Assembly (NCBI RefSeq): GCF_000298315.2 | Contig: NZ_AEYE02000015.1 | Coordinates: 62,001-126,000, forward strand | Source: Rhizobium grahamii CCGE 502 | GTDB lineage: Bacteria; Pseudomonadota; Alphaproteobacteria; Rhizobiales; Rhizobiaceae | Reading direction: 5' to 3' | DNA length: 64,000 nt | Shown here: positions 1-7,114 of the stretch, one piece after another | Position numbering within the stretch: the stretch's first letter is position 1 | Layout: each line of letters starts with the position of its first letter | The notes under the pieces: generated by a model | Told to the model about the DNA's origin: nothing | Seen by the model: the letters and a program-made list of their open reading frames with translations, nothing else | Database searches by the model: none | Translations under genes and position numbers: made by a program

Positions 1-176
1 TGGAGTGGGATACGGCCGCCGGCGACGCCGTGCTGCGCGCCGCGGGCGGCTCGACCGTAACGCTGGATGGACTGCCGCTCACCTATGGCAAGACGTCACA
101 GCCGCATGACAGCGACTTCGCCAACCCGAATTTCATCTCCTGGGGCGGCGCGAGGTCCGCGATCGAGCGGGCATAA
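1..176 (+). CDS. cysQ: 3'(2'),5'-bisphosphate nucleotidase CysQ, C-terminal fragment
   Basis: Only the last 57 codons are in the window; the reading frame starts at base 3 and stops with TAA at 174-176. The fragment opens with the inositol-monophosphatase family signature WDTAAGDAVL, in which the Asp is a metal ligand. It then has the CysQ-type tail with a GLPLTYGK segment and a final NPNFISWG stretch. CysQ hydrolyses PAP/PAPS, the by-product of sulfate assimilation. The assignment rests on this C-terminal signature alone, so another IMPase-family member is possible but less likely. Confidence 0.8.
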   Translation, partial: EWDTAAGDAVLRAAGGSTVTLDGLPLTYGKTSQPHDSDFANPNFISWGGARSAIERA

Positions 177-309
177 CCTTTTCGAAAAGACACGGAAAAT
201 CAGCGAAACGGGCCTTCCACCGTCCACGCCCCGTTAGCGGCATCTAGGATTTTCGGCGAAATGAAGCCGCGCCGGGCGCAAGTTCCGGCCAATCCGGGAG
301 CCGCAAACC

Positions 310-1347
310 GTGTCTGACCAAACCAACAATCTCGCCCTGCCCTATATCCTACCATCCCAGGCGCAAAAGCACGTTACCCACAACGAAGCGCTGCAGCGTC
401 TCGATGCCATTGTCCAACTGAGCGTCGCCGGAGAATCCTCCCTTCCGCCATCCGACGTCTCCGAAGGACAATGTTACCTCGTCTCTGAAGGCGCCGGCGG
501 TGCTTGGTCCGGCCGGGACGGAATGCTGGCACTCCGCCAGGACGCCGCCTGGATCTATATCGAGCCGAGGCCGGGCTGGCGTGCCTTCTTCATGGCGCAG
601 GGCCAACTCCGCGCATTCAGCACTGACGGGTGGCATGCGATAACACTGGATAGCGATAATTCTCTACCGATGGTCGGCATCAATACCTCGCCGGATGCCT
701 TCAACCGCCTCTCAGTGGCGTCCGACGCAAGCCTCTTCAGTCACTCGGGCCATGGGCACCAATTGAAAGTCAACAAGCTCGCCTCCGGCGAGACGGGAAC
801 GCTGCTCTTCCAGACGGCATGGTCCGGCCGGGCGGAACTAGGCCTCGCCGGCAACGACGATTTCTCGATCAAGATCAGCGGCAACGGCAGCGATTGGCTG
901 ACGGCTCTGACAATTTCGCCGCGAGGGATTGTGCGAACGCCAGCCAGACCCGCCGCGCGCGTCTCCTTGACTGCGGGGACATCCATGCCGGCATCCGGCA
1001 GCCGAACCGGCTTCGATGAACTCCATCTGCTGCAAGGCGGCTTCACGCTTGGGCCGGTCATCTCACCCGGCATTGGCAACCGCCTGCTCATCCCCGAGAC
1101 CGGCCTATATCTCCTGCTGCTCACAGCAAGCACGCTGTCCTCGTCCGGACATGAGGCCGTCCTCGAGGCAAATGGCACGGTGGCGCTGGCCGCCGCTGTC
1201 GGTCCTGCTTCGACCGGCGCGGCACGTCATGCTGCCTGCACTTTAGCATCGCTGAATGAGGGAGACTCGCTGGCGCTGCTGCACCACGGCAGCGCGCAGT
1301 ATGAGTTCGGATCTGCGAAAACCGAGCTTTCGGTCGTGATGCTTTAG
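310..1347 (+). CDS. DUF2793 domain protein with C1q-like C-terminus
   Basis: A 345-residue protein starting at GTG 310. The first 100 residues match the DUF2793 pattern known from rhizobial chromosomes and from phage or gene-transfer-agent tail regions: an LPYILPSQAQKHVTHNEAL opening, then a GWRAFF segment. The C-terminal 130 residues, from about residue 215, alternate short hydrophobic strands and glycine turns (FDELHLLQGGF, ETGLYLLLL), which resembles a C1q/TNF-like jelly roll as seen in phage fibre or surface-binding proteins. There is no signal peptide. It follows cysQ by 133 bp, and no other tail genes are nearby, so it looks like a stand-alone gene. The function is unknown; a structural or adhesin role is inference. 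Confidence 0.7.
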   Translation: MSDQTNNLALPYILPSQAQKHVTHNEALQRLDAIVQLSVAGESSLPPSDVSEGQCYLVSEGAGGAWSGRDGMLALRQDAAWIYIEPRPGWRAFFMAQGQLRAFSTDGWHAITLDSDNSLPMVGINTSPDAFNRLSVASDASLFSHSGHGHQLKVNKLASGETGTLLFQTAWSGRAELGLAGNDDFSIKISGNGSDWLTALTISPRGIVRTPARPAARVSLTAGTSMPASGSRTGFDELHLLQGGFTLGPVISPGIGNRLLIPETGLYLLLLTASTLSSSGHEAVLEANGTVALAAAVGPASTGAARHAACTLASLNEGDSLALLHHGSAQYEFGSAKTELSVVML

Positions 1348-1358
1348 ATCGGCAGCGC

Positions 1359-2099
1359 CTAGAGCAATCTGTAGCGAAATGCGCGGGCAATGGCCTGCAT
1401 GCGATTGACGGAATTGAGCTTCCGCATCGCGCTCTTCAAGTAACCAACCACCGTATGCGCGGAGAGATCAAGGATGATCGCGATCTCTTCGCTGCTCTTT
1501 CCAGCGGCCGACCAACGCAAGCATTCGATTTCGCGACTGCTGAGGCTTTCCGCGGGCTGCTCTACAGGGGTCTGATGGCCGAGTTGCTGCAGGAGTTCCA
1601 TCGCGCGGAAGACCAGCCTCATCGCCTCATCGCGAGCAGGTGACTCGCGCTCACCCGAAAATGCGAACACATAGTGGCGCAGGTGCACATCATGCAGCGC
1701 AAAGGCAAATGTATTTATCAAGCCATATCTTTTGAAGATGGTCGCCAGGAGCTGGCTGCCCTGGTTGGTCGCCGCACTCTCGAAGGCCGCAATGTCATGG
1801 AAGACCGGCATCGTCGTCGTCTTCAGAGCTGCAAGAAGCTTGCAGCAGTAGAAGAAATCAACCTCTTCGTAGACATCAAGTAGCTCTTGCGGCCAGTTGC
1901 TTGCCAGATGGTTGCTGAGGAAGCCGCTGCGGTCGCCGCGTGGAAATTCCGCCAGCAAGTAGTGGTTGAAGTCTGCCTCGCTCGCCATCTCGGCCATGCC
2001 ATCGCCGAAACGGTGTGCAGTCATATTCTGCCCAGATACGATCCGCGAAAAAACAGCATTCTCCGCGCCATCGCGAATGGCGCGCCCTTGTTTCTTCAT
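1359..2099 (-). CDS. LuxR-family transcriptional regulator (autoinducer-domain type)
   Basis: A 246-residue protein if it starts at the ATG at 2099, which has a GAGGGA ribosome site 6-9 bases upstream; the open frame continues further 5' without a good start. The N-terminal ~165 residues fit the autoinducer-binding fold in length and pattern. The C-terminal 65 residues are a clear LuxR helix-turn-helix (SLSSREIECLRWSAAGKSS, then SAHTVVGYLKSAMRKL). In the pocket, a Trp and Tyr are visible (NWPQELLDVY), but the Asp-Pro pair of AHL-binding members is replaced by Asp-Phe. No luxI-type synthase is in the window, so it is probably a LuxR solo. It is transcribed away from sciP across a 400-bp intergenic region. 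Confidence 0.85.
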   Translation of the reverse strand: MKKQGRAIRDGAENAVFSRIVSGQNMTAHRFGDGMAEMASEADFNHYLLAEFPRGDRSGFLSNHLASNWPQELLDVYEEVDFFYCCKLLAALKTTTMPVFHDIAAFESAATNQGSQLLATIFKRYGLINTFAFALHDVHLRHYVFAFSGERESPARDEAMRLVFRAMELLQQLGHQTPVEQPAESLSSREIECLRWSAAGKSSEEIAIILDLSAHTVVGYLKSAMRKLNSVNRMQAIARAFRYRLL

Positions 2100-2436
2100 T
2101 CTCTTGTCCCTCGGCGGCTCGCTCCGACCCAGTTGCTTCGTTTGCCGACCATAAAAAGGCCGCGCGGCACCGAGCGAAAAGCAACGGCCTCGTATCAAAA
2201 GGACACGAAGCAAACAGCCTTAGTCATTCCAGGCGCCACAAGAAGTACGGAGACGGGACCTTGCGCTCACAACTATGTTGCGGCGCTTATAAATTAGCGA
2301 ATATCAATTGCACATCAACCATTACGCATGGCTCCTATGCACTGACCACAAATTTACGTTGCGGGAGGCCGCGCGTGAGCAAATCGCTTCCTAGCGCGCC
2401 GACGCCTAAATTTCTTATCAAAGTGTTACGATGCGC

Positions 2437-2451
2437 TTAGGCAATTCTTAA
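2437..2451. promoter_or_regulatory. Near-consensus CtrA box upstream of sciP
   Basis: The sequence TTAG-N7-TTAA matches the alphaproteobacterial CtrA consensus TTAA-N7-TTAA at seven of eight specified bases. It ends 51 bp before the sciP ATG. A GANTC site (GAGTC, 2496-2500) lies only 2 bp before that ATG. CtrA activation of sciP is established in Caulobacter; here it is inferred from the motif. The remainder of the 2100-2502 region, between the LuxR gene and sciP, shows no other clear element. Confidence 0.55.
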
Positions 2452-2502
2452 ATGTGACAAGCTAGAGTGACTGCCGTGGTCTTGAGTTGTGTAGAGAGTC
2501 CA

Positions 2503-2778
2503 ATGACCGAAATGATACGTCCCCGAGTAAAATATGTCATCGGCCCCGATGGCAGCCCGCTGACGATTGCTGATCTGCCGCCGCCGAATACACGGCGCTG
2601 GGTGATCCGCCGCAAAGCTGAGGTTGTAGCGGCGGTTCGCGGTGGCCTGCTGAGCTTGGAAGAAGCCTGCGAGCGTTACACGTTAACTGTTGAAGAGTTC
2701 CTCTCCTGGCAGTCTTCGATCAACAGCCATGGTCTTGCCGGTTTGCGCACGACCCGCATCCAGCAGTATCGCCACTGA
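2503..2778 (+). CDS. sciP: CtrA inhibitor SciP (DUF1153)
   Basis: A 91-residue protein starting at ATG 2503 (MTEMIRPRVKYV). It has the DUF1153 signature GPDGSPLTIADLPPPNT, followed by a helix-turn-helix (RRKAEVVAAVRGGLLSLEEACERY, then TVEEFLSWQ). Length and sequence fit SciP, the small protein that in Caulobacter binds CtrA and blocks its recruitment of RNA polymerase, confining CtrA-dependent transcription to part of the cell cycle. The location 1.8 kb from ctrA supports the call. The frame is open to 2467, but the conserved family start is the ATG at 2503. Confidence 0.93.
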   Translation: MTEMIRPRVKYVIGPDGSPLTIADLPPPNTRRWVIRRKAEVVAAVRGGLLSLEEACERYTLTVEEFLSWQSSINSHGLAGLRTTRIQQYRH

Positions 2779-3084
2779 CCAGCCCTTTTGGGCAACGAAT
2801 TTTACAAGTCGGGCCGCTTGCATGTCCTGAGGGGGATATACAAACGGCCCGAATTCGCGACGCAGCGAACTTGCTTCGTCTCGCCATCACCGACAAGCGT
2901 CACCGCGAATTCCCGCTTCATGGACCACTCAGCTGGAAACTCGATCGGTGACGCCGGAACCGCTGCCGGTCCATACCGGCAGCCCTCTCCCCGCCCACCT
3001 CATCGAACACTGTGTTCTCGTCTACCGTCTTGGCGTGCGTAAGATGACATGCCAATTTCCCCAACAGCACACTGTTGATGAGGA
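2779..3084. other. Intergenic stretch, no clear gene
   Basis: These 306 bases separate sciP from the GNAT gene. An open frame at 2788-3042 has neither a recognisable domain nor a ribosome site and has an Arg/Pro/Ser-rich composition typical of out-of-frame GC-rich DNA. I see no convincing terminator or operator here. Confidence 0.5.
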
Positions 3085-3372
3085 ATGGCAATGAACATCA
3101 AGAACGAAGTAACGACTTCCGGCGGTAGCTACGTTGCAGAGCTAGAGGGCCATCAGGCCGAGATGACCTACTCTCGCACGTCGCCTAAGCTCGTCATCAT
3201 CGACCACACCGGGGTACCCGATGCACTGCGCGGGAAAGGCGTCGGCCAGGCACTGGCTCTGCACGCCGTCGAGGAAGCGCGCAAGGGCGGATGGAAGATC
3301 TTCCCGCTCTGCCCGTTCTTCAAGGCCCAATCCCAACGCCACGCGGAATGGGCAGACGTCATCAACAGCTGA
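3085..3372 (+). CDS. Small GNAT-family N-acetyltransferase (YjdJ/COG2388 type)
   Basis: A 95-residue protein consisting of a minimal single-domain acetyltransferase. The acetyl-CoA pyrophosphate loop is visible as DALRGKGVGQAL, followed by the helix ALHAVEEARKGGW and the CPFFKA segment typical of the COG2388 subgroup. The substrate is unknown. Two ATGs lie six bases apart (3085 and 3091); an AGGA precedes the first closely and the second at better spacing, so the true start may be 3091. It stands alone between sciP and the convergent fliJ-like gene. Confidence 0.85.
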   Translation: MAMNIKNEVTTSGGSYVAELEGHQAEMTYSRTSPKLVIIDHTGVPDALRGKGVGQALALHAVEEARKGGWKIFPLCPFFKAQSQRHAEWADVINS

Positions 3373-3473
3373 TATCGCAACGCCAAAAGCCATGTATGAC
3401 GGACGCGGCGGCCCATCATGCATGGCTTTTTCGAGGCGATGTCGAGGCGCCCTAGCGGCGCCCGATTCCTGCC

Positions 3474-3824
3474 CTAGGCTCTTGCCCGGACCGCGCTGTC
3501 GCGCTCTTCCAGCGCGGCTGCACGTGCGTACTCCGCCTGCATCTCTTCGAGCGCTTGTTCCAGCGACTCTTCCTGCATCTTCAGCTCCTTGATCGAAACC
3601 TGAAGATTGTCCGCCCGCTGGCGCGCTGCCTTTGCGAAAGTCGGATAGGCGAAGTGATTCGGATCGGAAATGCCGGATTTCTTTTCTTCGACGAGGATCT
3701 GGCTCTCCAAATCCTTCGTCATCCGTTCAAATTCGGACATCATCATCTGCAATTGCTGCAGTTGGCGACGTTTTTCGTTCACCTGAAACTCCTTCAGGCG
3801 AGTTAGGCTCTCACGCGACTTCAT
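3474..3824 (-). CDS. FliJ-like coiled-coil protein
   Basis: A 116-residue, highly charged and almost wholly helical protein (MKSRESLTRLKEFQVNEKRRQL..., then EEMQAEYARAAALEERD). It is shaped like the flagellar export chaperone FliJ and carries that annotation in relatives, where it also sits divergent to ctrA. GGAG lies 8 bases before the chosen ATG at 3824; an in-frame ATG two codons earlier is too close to it. It shares the 442-bp upstream region with ctrA, which suggests cell-cycle control. FliJ sequences are weakly conserved, so the export role is likely but not proven. Confidence 0.65.
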   Translation of the reverse strand: MKSRESLTRLKEFQVNEKRRQLQQLQMMMSEFERMTKDLESQILVEEKKSGISDPNHFAYPTFAKAARQRADNLQVSIKELKMQEESLEQALEEMQAEYARAAALEERDSAVRARA

Positions 3825-4266
3825 ACGCATTACTCCAGTGATGCGAGACCCCTGCTCCACTCAAAACCGCCCCCGCGAGCCGCTTTGAAACGGCCTGCCC
3901 AAAAAATTTCCGTCGGTATTAACAAAAACCTACCGCTGGTAACCTTTCGTTTACGGGCATCGTTAATGATAGTGCCGATGATTTAAGGGTCGGTAAACAC
4001 AACTACGCGATTTCCGATACCGCTTCATTGGTGAGTCGAATGAATCGCTTACCGGCCGTTCTTAATGTGAAAATTAAGGAATTGGCTTTGCGGATTCTCG
4101 TTGGAAAACAGCGAAATGGACAAAATATTTAATAAATTGATTACCTCTTGCCAGAGTGAATCAGAATTTGTTAACCATTTCGTGGCAGCTTCCAAATCAC
4201 GCAGTGACATATTCGGTATCGTGTAGGGGGCCAGACCACCTTTCGGCGGCGGTAAAGGGGATAAGA
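3825..4266. promoter_or_regulatory. ctrA / fliJ-like divergent control region with GANTC cluster
   Basis: Four GANTC sites, the target of the CcrM methylase, lie at 4033-4037, 4042-4046, 4093-4097 and 4158-4162. Candidate CtrA-type elements are TTAA-N7-TAAA at 3983-3997 (one mismatch), a TTAACCAT half-site at 4171-4178, and a perfect palindrome CTTAAT-N6-ATTAAG at 4061-4078 that holds two TTAA motifs at N8 spacing. The region is AT-rich compared with its surroundings. An AAGGGG ribosome site lies 6 bases before the ctrA start. In Caulobacter and Sinorhizobium, ctrA is controlled by CcrM methylation and by CtrA itself; that both apply here is inferred from these motifs. Confidence 0.65.
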
Positions 4267-4968
4267 ATGCGGGTACTACTCATCGAAGATGATAGCGCGA
4301 CAGCGCAGAGCATCGAATTGATGCTCAAATCAGAAAGTTTTAACGTCTACACCACCGATCTCGGTGAAGAAGGCGTGGATCTCGGGAAGTTGTATGATTA
4401 CGACATCATCCTTCTCGATTTGAACCTTCCCGACATGTCCGGATATGAAGTGCTCCGCACTCTCCGCCTGTCCAAGGTCAAGACACCGATCCTGATTCTC
4501 TCCGGCATGGCCGGTATCGAAGACAAGGTTCGCGGCCTCGGTTTCGGTGCTGACGACTACATGACCAAGCCGTTCCACAAGGACGAGCTGGTCGCCCGCA
4601 TCCATGCGATCGTCCGTCGCTCCAAGGGCCACGCCCAGTCCGTCATCATGACCGGCGAATTGATCGTCAACCTCGACGCCAAGACCGTCGAAGTCGGCGG
4701 CCAGCGCGTTCACCTGACCGGCAAGGAGTACCAGATGCTGGAGCTGCTTTCGCTCCGCAAGGGTACGACGCTCACCAAGGAAATGTTCTTGAACCACCTC
4801 TACGGTGGCATGGACGAGCCGGAACTGAAGATCATCGACGTCTTCATCTGCAAGCTGCGCAAGAAGCTCGCCAATGCTGCCGGCGGCGCGAACTACATCG
4901 AAACCGTCTGGGGCCGTGGCTATGTTCTGCGCGAGCCGGATGGCGCTGAGTACGCCGAGACCGCCTGA
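4267..4968 (+). CDS. ctrA: Cell-cycle master response regulator CtrA
   Basis: A 233-residue OmpR-type regulator starting at ATG 4267 (MRVLLIEDD). The receiver domain has the acidic pair D8/D9, the phosphoacceptor D51 in [15 protein letters not shown], Ser in ILSGMAG and Lys in YMTKPF. A winged-helix DNA-binding domain follows from about residue 128, ending with the conserved [16 protein letters not shown]. CtrA is phosphorylated through the CckA-ChpT relay and controls cell division, motility and replication genes. The C-terminus ends in ETA, comparable to the small hydrophobic tail recognised by ClpXP. The frame extends upstream to 4156, but the family start and the ribosome site are at 4267. 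Confidence 0.97.
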   Translation: MRVLLIEDDSATAQSIELMLKSESFNVYTTDLGEEGVDLGKLYDYDIILLDLNLPDMSGYEVLRTLRLSKVKTPILILSGMAGIEDKVRGLGFGADDYMTKPFHKDELVARIHAIVRRSKGHAQSVIMTGELIVNLDAKTVEVGGQRVHLTGKEYQMLELLSLRKGTTLTKEMFLNHLYGGMDEPELKIIDVFICKLRKKLANAAGGANYIETVWGRGYVLREPDGAEYAETA

Positions 4969-4998
4969 GTTTTCATCCCCTTTGCCAAACAGAAAAAG

Positions 4999-5024
4999 TC
5001 CCGTCCTTGTGGCGGGATTTTTTT
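4999..5024 (+). terminator. Rho-independent terminator of ctrA
   Basis: A TCCCG...CGGGA stem (4999-5003 with 5013-5017, extendable by inner pairs) is followed by seven T, 31 bp after the ctrA stop. Confidence 0.8.
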
Positions 5025-5037
5025 GTTTCCGGCATAG

Positions 5038-5058
5038 AAAAAGCCGCTCGGGAGCGGC
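5038..5058 (-). terminator. Rho-independent terminator of the receiver gene
   Basis: On the minus strand a perfect 7-bp stem GCCGCTC/GAGCGGC with a 2-base loop is followed by five T. It lies 27 bp downstream of the stop of the receiver gene that ends at 5085. Confidence 0.8.
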
Positions 5059-5084
5059 CTTGATTGGTGAAAGGAGGTTCGCAA

Positions 5085-5447
5085 TTATGCTGCGATAGCC
5101 CGATTGCCGAAAACGGCAGTCAAAATCTTGCGGTCGAACGGCTTGAGCAGAAAATCCGTCGCCCCTGCCCGTTTTCCCATCATCAGCTTCTTGAGATCGG
5201 CTTCGACCACGCAGTAGTAGACCTTGACCTCTTTGCCGCCTTCCATACCACGGATGGTAGAGATCAGTTCAAGCGCACCGTCCATTCCGGAATCGACAAT
5301 CAGGTAATCCGGAAGTTCGACCTGGCAATTGGAAAGAGCTTCATAAACATTCGAGGCTTCGCTGACCAGGAAATCCAGCTCAGACAGGATACGTTTCCCG
5401 ACCTTGCGAACAACGTCCGACGAGTCGGCGATCATAAACCTCTGCAT
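5085..5447 (-). CDS. Single-domain response regulator, degenerate receiver
   Basis: A 120-residue protein made only of a CheY-like receiver. The phosphoacceptor is probably D52 (YLIVDSGMDG) and the switch Lys is K102 (FLLKPF). Two canonical positions are altered: the second acid of the N-terminal pair is Ser (IADSS, residues 6-10), and the Thr/Ser before the beta4 end is Val (YYCVVEAD). The loop after D52 is also two residues shorter than usual. It lies 113 bp downstream of chpT on the same strand and ends in its own terminator, so the two are probably co-transcribed. A role in the CckA-ChpT-CtrA pathway is inferred from this linkage; it is not CpdR or DivK by sequence. Confidence 0.85.
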   Translation of the reverse strand: MQRFMIADSSDVVRKVGKRILSELDFLVSEASNVYEALSNCQVELPDYLIVDSGMDGALELISTIRGMEGGKEVKVYYCVVEADLKKLMMGKRAGATDFLLKPFDRKILTAVFGNRAIAA

Positions 5448-5560
5448 GGCCTGCTCCTTGCCCCAGCTTCTGTCCCGGCTGGCGAATTACTAGCCAAGGA
5501 TAAAAACATTAGGCTAAGGATTTATTACCTCGGCGCGCTGAATCGCCGTCGAGGCCTGTA

Positions 5561-6208
5561 TCAAGCCGCGATAAAGTCAGCGGTGAAGGTCAGTTCTTCG
5601 GTGGTTGCACCATGGCCCAGTGTCATGCCGCATTCATCCGCAAGCAGCACCGTATAGTACGGCTGAATCGTATGGGCATCGATGGCCTCCTCGACCTCCC
5701 CTGTCGAAATTTCCACGAACTTCGGCGGCAGGCGCATCAACTTGCCTTTTGCGACAATCTTGAATTTTGCGTCCAGTTCCGGGTTTTCCAGTGTGACTTC
5801 AATGGTGCCGCCACGCGGAATGGACGAATAGGCCACAAGAAACAGATTGAGCAGCAACTTGACGCGGTTCTTGGCGATGATCGCACGCGGGCCGCTCCAA
5901 GTAACCTCGGTCTTCTTCTCGGCAGCCGCAAAATCCTTCGCCGCACGTTCGGCTTCACCGGTATCGATCGAGGCGCCGACCGAGCCCGAGGCGCCGAAGG
6001 CAAGCCGGGCGAACTTCAGACGCACAGACGCGTTGAGCGCGCTTGTCCTGATGAGATCCATCGCATCGGCGTCGGCGCCGCCTTCGTCCAGAAGCTCCAG
6101 GCCATTGTTGATAGCGCCGACCGGCGAAATGACATCATGGCAGACGCGGCTGCACAGAAGCGCGGCAAGGTCGGGACCGGTCAGGGTGAGGTTTGGATTC
6201 TTCGACAT
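5561..6208 (-). CDS. chpT: Histidine phosphotransferase ChpT
   Basis: A 215-residue protein starting at the ATG at 6208 (MSKNPNLTLTG), 6 bases after GGAG; an adjacent ATG at 6211 is possible. The dimerisation/phosphotransfer helix carries SRVCHDVISPVGAINNGLEL, with H24 as the phosphorylated His. The rest is a degenerate Bergerat-type fold (NLFLVAYSSIPRGGTIEV) that does not bind ATP in this family. ChpT passes phosphate from the hybrid kinase CckA to CtrA and CpdR. Co-location with ctrA and sciP fits the call, and the upstream region it shares with eipA contains a CtrA box. Confidence 0.93.
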   Translation of the reverse strand: MSKNPNLTLTGPDLAALLCSRVCHDVISPVGAINNGLELLDEGGADADAMDLIRTSALNASVRLKFARLAFGASGSVGASIDTGEAERAAKDFAAAEKKTEVTWSGPRAIIAKNRVKLLLNLFLVAYSSIPRGGTIEVTLENPELDAKFKIVAKGKLMRLPPKFVEISTGEVEEAIDAHTIQPYYTVLLADECGMTLGHGATTEELTFTADFIAA

Positions 6209-6311
6209 CATCGTCTCCAGGGCGGCAGGGTCATTCCGCCGTCTATCTTGCGTCATTAAAATTGCGCGAAGTTTGCGGCCGTACTCGGCGCCATAATGAC
6301 ACCATATTTGG

Positions 6312-6326
6312 TAAACCGATTGTTAA
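6312..6326. promoter_or_regulatory. Near-consensus CtrA box between chpT and eipA
   Basis: On the minus strand the sequence reads TTAAC-N6-TTTACC, that is TTAA-N7-TTTA, seven of eight matches to the CtrA consensus. It lies 71 bp before the eipA ATG and about 103 bp before the chpT start. A GANTC site (GAATC, 6344-6348) follows it. CtrA control of eipA is established in Brucella; control of both divergent genes here is inference. Confidence 0.6.
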
Positions 6327-6397
6327 GACCATACGCGCAAAATGAATCAAACGCCGGAAACGGCTCATCGTACCGACCATGATGAACGGATGACACC

Positions 6398-6994
6398 ATG
6401 CGCGCCCATTTCCTCGGAAGACTCTCGGCCCTCTGCCGGCTTCTCGTTGCGCTGATATTTTCGCCCCTCGTGCTTATCCCCACGCAGGCAGCGGCGCAGC
6501 AGGCCAACAACGGCCAGTACACGATGCAGGAGATCGTCGATGCCGGACACTCGTTCTTCGGCTCGACCAGCGGCGGGCTCGCAAAGGTGGTCGAAGCAGC
6601 CTTTCAGAAGTACGGCCTTCCGAATGGTTACATCCTCGGCCAGGAAGGCTCCGGTGCCTTCATTGCCGGGCTTACCTATGGCGAAGGTCAGCTGAATACA
6701 AAGAACGCCGGCGAGCATCCGCTCTATTGGCAGGGCCCGTCGCTCGGCATCGACTACGGTGGTCAGGGCACACGCGTCATGATGCTGGTCTATGACCTGC
6801 CCTCGACCGACGCGATCTATGCCCGCTTCGGCGGCGTCAGCGGCCAGGCCTTCGTCATCGCCGGCTTCGGTATGACGCTTCTCAAGAACGATAACGTCCT
6901 GGTGGTCCCAATCCGCACCGGTGTCGGCGCGCGCCTCGGTCTGAACGTCGGCTACCTCAAGGTCACGCCGAATCCGACCTGGAATCCCTTCTGA
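6398..6994 (+). CDS. eipA: Periplasmic envelope-integrity protein EipA (DUF1134)
   Basis: A 198-residue protein with a Sec signal peptide (hydrophobic LLVALIFSPLVLIP, cleavage near TQAAAQQ at about residue 34). The mature part is the DUF1134 beta-barrel domain, rich in glycine and small residues (GQEGSGAFIAGLTYGEG, FGGVSGQAFVIAGFG), ending in NPTWNPF. In Brucella this family (EipA) supports cell-envelope integrity and is a direct CtrA target. Its position divergent from chpT with a CtrA box between them agrees with that. Confidence 0.88.
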   Translation: MRAHFLGRLSALCRLLVALIFSPLVLIPTQAAAQQANNGQYTMQEIVDAGHSFFGSTSGGLAKVVEAAFQKYGLPNGYILGQEGSGAFIAGLTYGEGQLNTKNAGEHPLYWQGPSLGIDYGGQGTRVMMLVYDLPSTDAIYARFGGVSGQAFVIAGFGMTLLKNDNVLVVPIRTGVGARLGLNVGYLKVTPNPTWNPF

Positions 6995-7114
6995 TTCTTA
7001 TAGGCGCTGTCGAACTCTCGCTCGCCGTTACCTTTCCGCCACTTGCTCTATGCGTCAGGTCCGCTTAATCATTGGTCCTGACGCAAATCAACTTTTGGAA
7101 GCCGTGGCAACTCC

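Noticed and set aside
2788-3042. 84-codon open frame after sciP
   Set aside because: No ribosome site, no domain, and Arg/Pro/Ser-rich composition typical of non-coding frames in GC-rich DNA.
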